From: Myxococcales bacterium
Lineage (GTDB): Bacteria; Myxococcota; Bradymonadia; UBA7976; UBA1532
Assembly: GCA_020633515.1 (NCBI GenBank)
Contig: JACKDM010000012.1
Span: 34,446-98,445 of the forward strand
DNA length: 64,000 nucleotides
Direction of reading: 5' to 3'
Below, one piece after another: positions 54,552 to 64,000 of this stretch. The translations under genes and the position numbers were made by a program. The notes beneath the pieces were generated by a model that was not told the DNA's origin, searched no databases, and worked only from the letters and a program-made list of their open reading frames with translations. Position 1 is the stretch's first letter. Each line of letters opens with the position of its first letter.

Positions 54552-55442
54552 TCACCAGGTGCACCCGGGCTCGAGCCCGGCGATCAACCGCACGTCACCG
54601 TCGCGCAGCTCACCGTGGTCCTGCCCGTCGATGCTCACCCGCACCTTGATCCCGGTGCGGTTGCCGACCCGCAGATCACCGCGCCGCACGTCGACCGGCC
54701 GCCACGCCGCCTCGCCGCCGGGCGCGACCCGCACCACGTCGCTCGCGAGCAGCCGGCCGTTGCGCTTGAACTCCATGCGCAGCGCGCCCGGCACCTGCCG
54801 CGCGAACGTCCGGGTCTCGCCGGCGCGCAGCTCGGCGACGCGGTCACCGTCGATGGAGAGGCTCGTCGCGAACGGGAACGGGTTGTAGACGTCGACCCGG
54901 CCGAACCACGCCCCGAGCGGGATGCGGGGCTGCTCGCCGCGGGCGATGTGGAACCGCTGCACGAGCGTCGGGCCGTCGGCGTAGCGCCGGTCGGCCGGGC
55001 GGGCCTCGACGGTGTAGGTGCCGGGGGGCAGCGGCCAGCTCTCGATCGCCTGCCCTTCGCTCGCGACGCCGAGCTCGCGGCCGTCGAGCACGACCCGCAT
55101 GCGCACGCCGCTGTCGTTGATGATGTGGGCGCTGCCGAAGAGCGCCTCGACCCGGTAGACGGCGACGCCGTCGATGGGCACCGAGACCCGCACCCGGTCG
55201 TCGGCGTCGCGGCGGCCGTCGACCTCGACGAGGCGGATCCCGTTGGGCACGTCGCGGAACTCCCGCGCCTCGCCGGGGCCGAGGCGGGTGCGCCGCTCAC
55301 CGTCGATCGTGACGGTGACGGGTTGTGCGCGTTGGTTTTCGATGCGGAGTCTGCCGTCGAGGGCGTCACGGGCGTGGGCCATGCCGACGGTGAAGAGGGA
55401 GGTGAGGGCGGCGATCGCGAGGGGCGTCTTGTGAAGGCGGAT
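54552..55442 (-). CDS. secreted PEGA-like repeat protein, start codon irregular
   Basis: A signal peptide (KTPLAIAALTSLFTVGMAHA) leads into four repeated beta-domains, each built on V-x-V-x-I/L-D-G-x-x-x-x-x-L-x-x-G. Examples are QPVTVTIDGERRTRLGPGE, VRMRVVLDGRELG...LPPGTYTV, ATSLSIDGDRVAELRAGE and VRVSIDGQDHGELRDGD. This is like PEGA domains of surface proteins. The expected start is an ATC at 55442 placed 7 bases after GGAGAGGACC; an in-frame ATG at 55523 is possible but gives a poor leader. The C-terminus also seems cut: after LEPG the neighbouring frame continues in a protein-like way (HLVTLKRE). Function unknown. Confidence 0.6.
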   Translation of the reverse strand: MRLHKTPLAIAALTSLFTVGMAHARDALDGRLRIENQRAQPVTVTIDGERRTRLGPGEAREFRDVPNGIRLVEVDGRRDADDRVRVSVPIDGVAVYRVEALFGSAHIINDSGVRMRVVLDGRELGVASEGQAIESWPLPPGTYTVEARPADRRYADGPTLVQRFHIARGEQPRIPLGAWFGRVDVYNPFPFATSLSIDGDRVAELRAGETRTFARQVPGALRMEFKRNGRLLASDVVRVAPGGEAAWRPVDVRRGDLRVGNRTGIKVRVSIDGQDHGELRDGDVRLIAGLEPGCTW

Positions 55443-55464
55443 CGCGGCGGTCCTCTCCGTTTCG

Positions 55465-55483
55465 GATGCCAGAGCATGGCATC
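55465..55483. promoter_or_regulatory. inverted repeat upstream of the PEGA-like gene
   Basis: GATGCCA-GAGCA-TGGCATC, perfect 7-bp arms with a 5-bp centre, 23-41 bases before the probable start of the PEGA-like gene, in the only AT-richer stretch of this region. It fits an operator for a dimeric regulator; a third TGGCAT copy follows at 55486-55491. Confidence 0.45.
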
Positions 55484-55612
55484 TGTGGCATTTACCGAGG
55501 ATTGTGATGTCTTCCGATGTCATCGCATCAGGTTCGGCCGCGACGAGGCCCATCGGACTCATTCAGCGACCGCGATCTTTTTGCCTCGACCCCGGATCCG
55601 CGGGCCGCCAGC

Positions 55613-56179
55613 GGGCTGATCCTCGCCGCGCGTCAGGCCGCATGGGACGCCCCAGAGGCGCTGCGCCAACTCCGGCGCTGAGACCTTCGTCGCGCGGCTC
55701 GTCGACGCGCTGCCGCCGCCGGCTGCCGCAAGGTCGTCGCTCGTGCTGGCGCCCGCCAGCCGGATCCGCCCGCGATCCCCGGCCGCGCCCGCGTGATCCA
55801 CGCCGCCGAGTGGCGCCGCGGCATGCGCGCGAGCCTGCGCGCCGGCCTCGCCGCGCTGCCACCCGGCCCGGTGCTGCTCACCCACGTCGACCGCCCGCTC
55901 GTCGCGCCCGCCACCCTCGCCGCGCTCGTCGCCGCCCGCGGCCTCGTCATCCCGACCCATCACGGCGCGCCCGGCCACCCCGTCCGCCTCCCCGCGTCGC
56001 TGCGCCCCCGCCTGCTGTGCGGCGACGACACCCCGCTCCGCGACATCCTCGCCCGCGCCTGCCCGCGCCACCTCGAATGCGACGACCCCGGCGTCACCCA
56101 CAACGTCAACACCCCCGCCGATCTCGCGCGCCTGCGGATCCTCACCACCGCGCCTTGCATCTCGACGGCGCGCGCATAA
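55613..56179 (+). pseudogene. MobA-like nucleotidyltransferase, frameshifted N-terminus
   Basis: The NTP_transf_3 signature is present but split over frames: GLILAA at 55613, GRMGRP at about 55636-55653, TFVARLVDAL at about 55683, then one frame from GCRKVV (55721) to the stop at 56179. That part includes [35 protein letters not shown] and [13 protein letters not shown]. The family transfers GMP or CMP to molybdopterin, or activates sugars. At least two indels lie between 55630 and 55720. No molybdenum cofactor genes are nearby, so the substrate is open. Confidence 0.65.
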
Positions 56180-56261
56180 GATACGGCGTCTTTGCCCCCC
56201 GGGGAGGCCCGTCGCCCCCCGCCTCGCCCCGCCGAGGCTCTCGCCGCGTGGAGGTCTCCCC

Positions 56262-59138
<2,877 letters not shown>

Positions 59139-59140
59139 GC

Positions 59141-60319
59141 ATGGGCGACGTCATCGACGGCTTCCGCTTCGCCGGCCTCTCCTGCGGGATCAAGAAGACC
59201 GGCCGCCCCGACCTCGCGCTGATCGTCGCCGACCGCCCGGTCCCCGCCGCCGCGGTCTTCACCACCAACCGCGTCGTCGCCGCGCCGGTGATCACCAGCC
59301 GCGCCGCGATCGGCGAGCGCGCCGGCGTGCGCGCGGTGATCGTCAACAGCGGCAACGCCAACGCCTGCACCGGCGAGCAGGGCCTGGCCGACGCGCGCGC
59401 GACGGTCGCCGCGGTCGCGAACGCGCTCGACTGCCGCCCCGAGCAGGTGCTCGTGTGCAGCACCGGCGTCATCGGCGCCCCGCTCCCGGTCGATCGCATC
59501 ACCGGCGCCCTGCCGAAGGCGCTCGACGGGCTCCGCGCCGAAGGGCTCCCCGCGTTCGCCGAGGCGATCATGACCACCGACACCCGGCCGAAGCTGCGCC
59601 GGGCCGAGGCCGAGATCGGCGGCCGCCGGGTGCGCGTCGCCGGCGCGGCCAAGGGCGCGGGCATGATCCACCCCAACATGGCGACGATGCTCGCGTTCGT
59701 CGTCACCGACGCGCCCGTCGACCCCGACGCGCTCGACCTCGCGTGGCACCGCGTCTGCCACCGCACCTTCAACGCGATCACCATCGACGGCGACACGAGC
59801 ACCAACGACACCGCGATCGTGCTCGCGAGCGGCGCGGGCGAGCCCTTCACCGGCGGCGCGCTCGACGCGCTCACCGCGCTCTTGGAGTCCGTCGCCGGCG
59901 AGCTCGCCCGCGACATCGTGCGGGACGCCGAGGGCGGCACCAAGCTCGTCGCGCTCACCGTCGCCGCCGCCGCCTCGCACGCCGACGCCGCCGCCGCCGC
60001 CGAGGCGATCGCGACGAGCCCGCTCGTCAAGACCGCGCTGCACGGCGAGGATCCGAACTGGGGCCGCATCATCGCCGCCATCGGCCGCAGCGGCGCCGCG
60101 TTCGACGCCGAGAAGCTCGCGCTCTCCATCGGCGAGGTGCGGATCTACGGCGACGGCCGCTGGCAGGGCCCCGACGCCGAGGCGAAGGCCCACGCGATCA
60201 TGAAGGCGCCCGAGTTCGGCATCCGGGTCGAGCTCGGCGGCGGCGACGCCGAGCGCACGCTCTACACCTGCGACTTCGGCGTCGACTACGTGCGCATCAA
60301 CGCCGACTACCGAAGCTGA
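59141..60319 (+). CDS. argJ: ornithine acetyltransferase/N-acetylglutamate synthase ArgJ
   Basis: ArgJ recycles the acetyl group between acetylornithine and glutamate in arginine synthesis. It is made as a precursor that self-cleaves before the Thr of KGAGMIHPNMATML (Thr182). NSGNANACTG, STGVIG, TIDGDTSTND, GEDPNWGRII and the C-terminal Y-V-R-I-N-A-D-Y-R-S are all conserved. 392 aa is normal. It is coupled to secA. Confidence 0.97.
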   Translation: MGDVIDGFRFAGLSCGIKKTGRPDLALIVADRPVPAAAVFTTNRVVAAPVITSRAAIGERAGVRAVIVNSGNANACTGEQGLADARATVAAVANALDCRPEQVLVCSTGVIGAPLPVDRITGALPKALDGLRAEGLPAFAEAIMTTDTRPKLRRAEAEIGGRRVRVAGAAKGAGMIHPNMATMLAFVVTDAPVDPDALDLAWHRVCHRTFNAITIDGDTSTNDTAIVLASGAGEPFTGGALDALTALLESVAGELARDIVRDAEGGTKLVALTVAAAASHADAAAAAEAIATSPLVKTALHGEDPNWGRIIAAIGRSGAAFDAEKLALSIGEVRIYGDGRWQGPDAEAKAHAIMKAPEFGIRVELGGGDAERTLYTCDFGVDYVRINADYRS

Positions 60320-60340
60320 GCGCGGTAGAGTCGTCGAGCC

Positions 60341-60793
60341 ATGCTCATCCGCCTCATCCTCATCGGGCTGATCGTCGCCGCCGTGGTCTACGGCGTGCGC
60401 ACCGCGCTCGGCCCCAAGCGCCTGCGGGTGCCGTTGATCTGGCGCAGCGTCGCCGGCCGCCACCCCGAGGTCTCCCGCGCCGTCGCGCTGCGCACCGCGA
60501 TCGCGCGGCTGTTGCTCGACGCGCCCGAGGGCCGCTTCGGCTCGGTGATGGGCGAGGTCGACGCGCTCGTCGCGACCATCGTGCAGCTCGCCCGCGCCCG
60601 CGAGGAGAAGGGGCTGCCGGTCGACCCCGACGTCGGGCGCACGCTCGACGACCTCGACGCGCTGCGCGGGCAGATCGAGGCCGAGACCGCGGCCGAGGGC
60701 GCGGCGGCGGTCGACGAGCTGCGGGCGCGGCTCGCGGTGCGCTCGGAGTCGCTGCGCGAGACGCTCGCCGCGCGGCGCGAGCTGCAGGACTGA
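60341..60793 (+). CDS. small membrane-anchored hypothetical protein, 150 aa
   Basis: One N-terminal membrane helix (LIRLILIGLIVAAVVYGV) is followed by a basic loop and two long Ala/Glu/Arg-rich helices (about 45-150), probably a coiled coil. Unknown family. A TAGAGT box sits 9 bases before the ATG, so the transcript may be nearly leaderless. The 231 bp that follow, up to the radical SAM gene, are C-rich and contain no ORF I would support. Confidence 0.55.
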   Translation: MLIRLILIGLIVAAVVYGVRTALGPKRLRVPLIWRSVAGRHPEVSRAVALRTAIARLLLDAPEGRFGSVMGEVDALVATIVQLARAREEKGLPVDPDVGRTLDDLDALRGQIEAETAAEGAAAVDELRARLAVRSESLRETLAARRELQD

Positions 60794-61024
60794 CGCAGCT
60801 CGACGCGCTCGCGGGCGACCCGCTCCCTGACGCTCCGCTCCTGATCGGCGTCCCCGCCAGCCGCGACACATCGCGCGATCGACCGCCACCCGACCGCCTC
60901 GATCGCGCGCCCGACCGCGCGCCGACGCCCGCCCGGGCCCCGCCCCCGCCGCCGGCCCCCGCGACATCCCCCCGCCGCTTTCGCTCGCACCCTCCCCGCC
61001 GCGCGCGCATCATCACTCCGACCC

Positions 61025-62251
61025 ATGACCGAGCCCATCGACCACGACGGCGTCAGCGGCTTCCTCCGCGAAGCGATGGCCGAGGCCATCCCGCTCTCGA
61101 TCCACTGGGACCTCACCTGGCGCTGCGACCACCGCTGCGTGCACTGCTACCTCACCGAGCGCCGCCAGCCCGAGCTCACCCTCGCCGAGTGCGAAGCCAT
61201 CCTCGACCAGCTCGCCGCCGCCGGCACGCTCATGCTCCTCATCAGCGGCGGCGACCCCTTCCTCCGCCCCGACGCCGTCGACTTCATCCGCGCCGCCCGC
61301 GCCCGCACCTTCGACGTCCGCGTCAACAGCCACGGCAACCACATCGACGACCGCGTCGCCGACGCGCTCGCCGAGGCCGGCGTCAGCCGCGTCAGCCTCT
61401 CCGTCTACAGCGCGCTCGCCGCCGACCACGACGCCGTCACCCTCATCCCCGGCAGCCACGACAAGACCCTCGCCGCCGCCCGCCGCCTCGTCGATCGCGG
61501 CGTGCCCGTCAACTTCAAGACGCCCGTCATGGCCCACAACCGCCAGAGCTACCCCACCGTCGGCCCCCTCGCCCACGCCCTCGGCGCCACCTGGGAGCTC
61601 GACGCCCACATCGTGCCCGACGACCAGAGCGACTTCGGCCTCTGCAGCATCGGCGTGCACCCCACCGACCGCATGCTCGCCACCCTCACCGACCTCAACC
61701 GCAACCGCCAGCACGTCGTGCCCGTCGCCGAGCTGGCCGACGCCCCCTCCACCGCCCGCACCTGCTCCGCCGGCACCGCCAGCGGCTTCATCTCCCCCGA
61801 CGGCCGCCTCTTCCCCTGCATCAACTGGCGCGACGAGATCGGCAGCCTCCGCCGCACCCCCTTCGCCGCGCTCTGGGCCGACTCACCCGCCGTCCGCCGC
61901 CAGCGCCAGATCACCCGCCAGAGCTACCTCCGCGACTGCGACGGCTGCGCCTTCCACGGCAAATGCGGCTACTGCCCCGGCCTCTCCCACGCCGAGACCG
62001 GCGACCCCGGCCGCCGATCCGCCTACGTCTGCGAACGCACCCACCTCACCATGGCCGCCATCGAGCACATGCACCGCCTCAACCAGACCGGCGCTTCTGT
62101 GCCCGCCCCCGACAGCGACGCCGCGCTCACCCTCTTCGACCGCCCGAGCTTCGCCGAGCGCCAATGGGCCGCCCGCCAGAGCGGCCTCACCCGCGCCGCC
62201 GACCGCCTCCCCCTCGTCACCATCACCGAACCCCGCCCCCCTCAACCATGA
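61025..62251 (+). CDS. radical SAM/SPASM peptide-modifying enzyme
   Basis: The 408-residue protein belongs to the SPASM group that modifies ribosomal peptides. The SAM cluster motif is Cys34-x3-Cys38-x2-Cys41 in WDLTWRCDHRCVHCYL, and SGGDPFLRP is the GGE-like SAM-binding loop. The C-terminal SPASM region has C-x12-G-x4-C (TCSAG...GRLFPC), then C-x2-C-x5-C-x2-C (CDGCAFHGKCGYC) and a final Cys (YVCERT), seven ligands for two auxiliary clusters. There is no N-terminal RRE or PqqD domain, so peptide recognition needs another protein. The ATGA overlap couples it to an S26-like peptidase. No precursor is adjacent; the likely one is at 4.4 kb (inference). Confidence 0.85.
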   Translation: MTEPIDHDGVSGFLREAMAEAIPLSIHWDLTWRCDHRCVHCYLTERRQPELTLAECEAILDQLAAAGTLMLLISGGDPFLRPDAVDFIRAARARTFDVRVNSHGNHIDDRVADALAEAGVSRVSLSVYSALAADHDAVTLIPGSHDKTLAAARRLVDRGVPVNFKTPVMAHNRQSYPTVGPLAHALGATWELDAHIVPDDQSDFGLCSIGVHPTDRMLATLTDLNRNRQHVVPVAELADAPSTARTCSAGTASGFISPDGRLFPCINWRDEIGSLRRTPFAALWADSPAVRRQRQITRQSYLRDCDGCAFHGKCGYCPGLSHAETGDPGRRSAYVCERTHLTMAAIEHMHRLNQTGASVPAPDSDAALTLFDRPSFAERQWAARQSGLTRAADRLPLVTITEPRPPQP

Positions 62252-62655
62252 CCCACGCCGCCGTCGACCTCGCCCGCGAGCTCCTCAACCGCGGCCAGAC
62301 CATCCGCTTCATCGCCCGCGGCCAGTCCATGTGGCCCGCCATCCTCGACGGCGACCGCCTCACCCTCGCCCCCCGCCACGGCCCCGTCCGCCTCGGCGAG
62401 ATCGTCTTCCTCCCCACCGACGACTTCGGCGTCGCCCACCGCTGCGTCGCCCGCCTCGGACCCTGGTGCTGCCTCAAAGGCGACGCCGCCGTCGCCATCG
62501 ACGGCTGGTACCGCCCCGAGACCTTCACCGCCCGCGTCACCCGCATCGACCGCGACGGCCGCCCCATCCCCATCCGCGCCACCCTCGGCGCCGTCCTCGC
62601 GTCATGGACCCAAAGCGGCCTCCGGGCCCTGGCACGCCGGGTGCGCCCCCGCTGA
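62248..62655 (+). CDS. S24/S26 peptidase-like protein with intact Ser-Lys pair
   Basis: This 135-residue protein has no membrane helix. GQSMWPAI carries the catalytic Ser27, GDRLTLAP is the second strand, and CCLKGDA holds the base Lys77 after AHRCV. This small S24/S26 form is often encoded next to radical SAM, PqqD or HPr-kinase-like genes in RiPP clusters and is a candidate leader protease. Its start overlaps the radical SAM stop. In contrast to the 26.2-26.9 kb signal peptidase homologue, its active-site residues are all present. Confidence 0.75.
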   Translation: MTHAAVDLARELLNRGQTIRFIARGQSMWPAILDGDRLTLAPRHGPVRLGEIVFLPTDDFGVAHRCVARLGPWCCLKGDAAVAIDGWYRPETFTARVTRIDRDGRPIPIRATLGAVLASWTQSGLRALARRVRPR

Positions 62656-62712
62656 AGCCCCTCTCGCGTCAGGCACTTGGCACCGTGACCCGCATGGTCC
62701 ACCATGCGCCCC

Positions 62713-64000
62713 ATGCCCAATGCGCTCGTGATGAACTGTTCCCCCCACGAGATCCGGGTCGCCGCCCTCGAAGACCGGCGCCCCGTCGAGATCTACGTGG
62801 AGCGCCGCAAGGACCAGAGCCTCGTCGGCAACATCTACAAGGGCCGGGTGACCCGCGTACTGCCGGGCATGCAGGCCGCCTTCGTCGACATCGGCCTCGA
62901 ACGCGCCGCCTTCCTCTACGTCGCCGACGTCGTCGACCCCAAGAAGAAGGAGCGCGAGCGCGACAGCCGCGACTCCACCATCTCCGAGGCCCGCAGCGAC
63001 GTCTACCACCGCCCCATCCAGAGCTTGTTGCACGAAGGCCAGGAGATCATGGTCCAGGTCGCCAAGGAGCCCCTCGGCACCAAAGGCGCCCGCGTCACCA
63101 GCCACGTCAGCATCGCCGGCCGCCACCTCGTCTACATGCCCACCGTCGACCACGTCGGCATCAGCCGCCGCATCAGCGACGACGAAGAGCGCCGCCGCCT
63201 CAAGGACATCCTCGAAGAGCTCGTCCCCCAGGGCGGCGGCTTCGTCGCCCGCACGGCCGCCGAAGGCCGCGGCGCCGACGAGCTCCGCGCCGACCTCGAC
63301 TTCCTCCGCCAGGTCTGGAACGACATCCTCACCCGCATGGAGAGCGGCCCCGCGCCCGTCACCCTCTACGAAGACCTCGACCTCGTCCTCCGCACCGCCC
63401 GCGACATGATCACGCCCGAGATCGACGAGGTCCACGTCGACGACGAAGGCGAATACGACCGCCTCGTCCGCTTCATGCGCCGCTTCATGCCCCGCTACAT
63501 GGACCGCGTCCGCCGCTACGGCGGCCCCGACGCCATCTTCGACGCGTTCGGCGTCGAAGCCGAGCTCAACCGCGCCCTCGGCCGCAAGGTCTGGCTGCCC
63601 AGCGGCGGCTACCTCATCATCGACCAGACCGAAGCCCTCTGCGCGATCGACGTCAACACCGGCCGCTTCGTCGGCCGCCGCAACCTCGAAGACACGATCG
63701 TCCGCACCAACCTCGAAGCCATCGCCGAGATCGTGCACCAGCTCCGGCTCCGCAACATCGGCGGCATCATCATCATCGACTTCATCGACATGGACCAGGA
63801 GCACAACCGCAACCGGGTCTACACCGAGCTCTCCGAAGCCCTCGAAGCCGACCGCGCCAAGACCAACATCCTCAAGATCAGCGAGCTCGGCCTCGTCGAG
63901 ATGACCCGCAAGCGCGTCCGCGAGAGCCTCGCCCGCGCCATGTCCGAGCCCTGCTTCTATTGCGACGGCGCCGGCCTCCTCAAGAGCCGCACCACCGTCT
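62713..64000 (+). CDS. rng: ribonuclease E/G family protein, truncated by window end
   Basis: The 429 residues visible include the S1 domain (VGNIYKGRVTRVLPGMQAAFVDIGLERAAFLY), the 5'-sensor/RNase H-like region (VAKEPLGTKGARVTSH, GRHLVYMP) and the DNase-I-like catalytic part. In the catalytic part AIDVNTGRFVG and GIIIIDFIDM carry the two metal Asp residues. EPCFYCDGAG is the start of the zinc-link. It processes rRNA and mRNA. Two further in-frame ATGs exist (62704, 62731); I chose 62713, which gives the usual P-N-x-L-V-x-N opening. The gene continues beyond 64000. Confidence 0.93.
   Translation, partial: MPNALVMNCSPHEIRVAALEDRRPVEIYVERRKDQSLVGNIYKGRVTRVLPGMQAAFVDIGLERAAFLYVADVVDPKKKERERDSRDSTISEARSDVYHRPIQSLLHEGQEIMVQVAKEPLGTKGARVTSHVSIAGRHLVYMPTVDHVGISRRISDDEERRRLKDILEELVPQGGGFVARTAAEGRGADELRADLDFLRQVWNDILTRMESGPAPVTLYEDLDLVLRTARDMITPEIDEVHVDDEGEYDRLVRFMRRFMPRYMDRVRRYGGPDAIFDAFGVEAELNRALGRKVWLPSGGYLIIDQTEALCAIDVNTGRFVGRRNLEDTIVRTNLEAIAEIVHQLRLRNIGGIIIIDFIDMDQEHNRNRVYTELSEALEADRAKTNILKISELGLVEMTRKRVRESLARAMSEPCFYCDGAGLLKSRTTV

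Noticed and set aside
48920..56200. Mobile element or prophage as cause of the broken genes
   Set aside because: No transposase, integrase, terminal repeats or target duplications are visible, and the gene remnants keep housekeeping character and the same base composition.
62602..63804. Acidic 400-residue frame antisense to the ribonuclease gene
   Set aside because: A composition artefact of C-ending codons on the plus strand; the plus-strand protein is clearly RNase E/G.

Overview
The window is a very GC-rich (roughly 70% or more) stretch of a Gram-negative chromosome. Evidence for two membranes is the Mla-type MCE/MlaE pair, many outer-surface lipoproteins, and a SecA with a C-terminal zinc motif. 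Big FG-GAP and cysteine-repeat lipoproteins with Asp/Ala/Gly-rich linkers, MopE-like Ca-binding motifs, a receiver-DUF4388-TPR regulator and frequent GTG/TTG starts suggest a myxobacterial (Myxococcota) relative. That placement is inference. I see no rRNA, tRNA, CRISPR, insertion sequence or prophage genes.

Layout. 0.1-3.6 kb: small unknown genes, a GspF-like membrane protein, a YqiA-type hydrolase and a lipoprotein. 3.6-10.0 kb (minus): a giant Ig-array/FG-GAP lipoprotein followed at 20 bp by a 54-residue RiPP-like precursor and then an HPr-kinase-like gene. 10.1-17.5 kb: TatD, an aminoglycoside-phosphotransferase-fold kinase, a FemAB-like acetyltransferase, transhydrogenase pntAB and two unknowns. 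17.7-25.2 kb (minus): a lipoprotein with 12 cysteine repeats, two unknown genes, flotillin-like floA and NfeD. 26.2-35.4 kb (minus): a long housekeeping array reading yceD-rpmF-plsX-acpP-fabF-nrdR-ribD-ribE-ribBX-ribH-nusB, then a lone M17 N-domain and a signal peptidase I homologue that lacks its catalytic dyad. 35.5-37.8 kb: MlaD and MlaE. 38-42.6 kb (plus): TrkA, TrkH and two paralogous membrane proteins. 42.6-49 kb (minus): rsmA, tsaD, a broken response regulator and a UvrD/PcrA helicase.

From about 48.9 to 56.2 kb nearly every gene carries frame breaks or lacks a usable start codon: the helicase N-terminus, a TetR regulator, etfB start, etfA, a W-repeat/S1-domain protein, a PEGA-like secreted protein and a MobA-like transferase. 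Flanking genes read cleanly. A locally poor assembly is the simplest explanation; real decay cannot be excluded from the sequence alone. 56.3-64 kb (plus) is intact: secA, argJ, a small membrane protein, a radical SAM/SPASM enzyme overlapping an S24/S26 peptidase-like gene, and a ribonuclease E/G gene cut by the window end.

The most interesting content is the possible split RiPP pathway: precursor plus HPr-kinase-like enzyme at 3.6-4.5 kb, and radical SAM/SPASM plus S26-like protease at 61-62.7 kb. The precursor has two cysteines and ends in a C-terminal serine, the residue that HPr-kinase-like enzymes phosphorylate on some lasso peptides.
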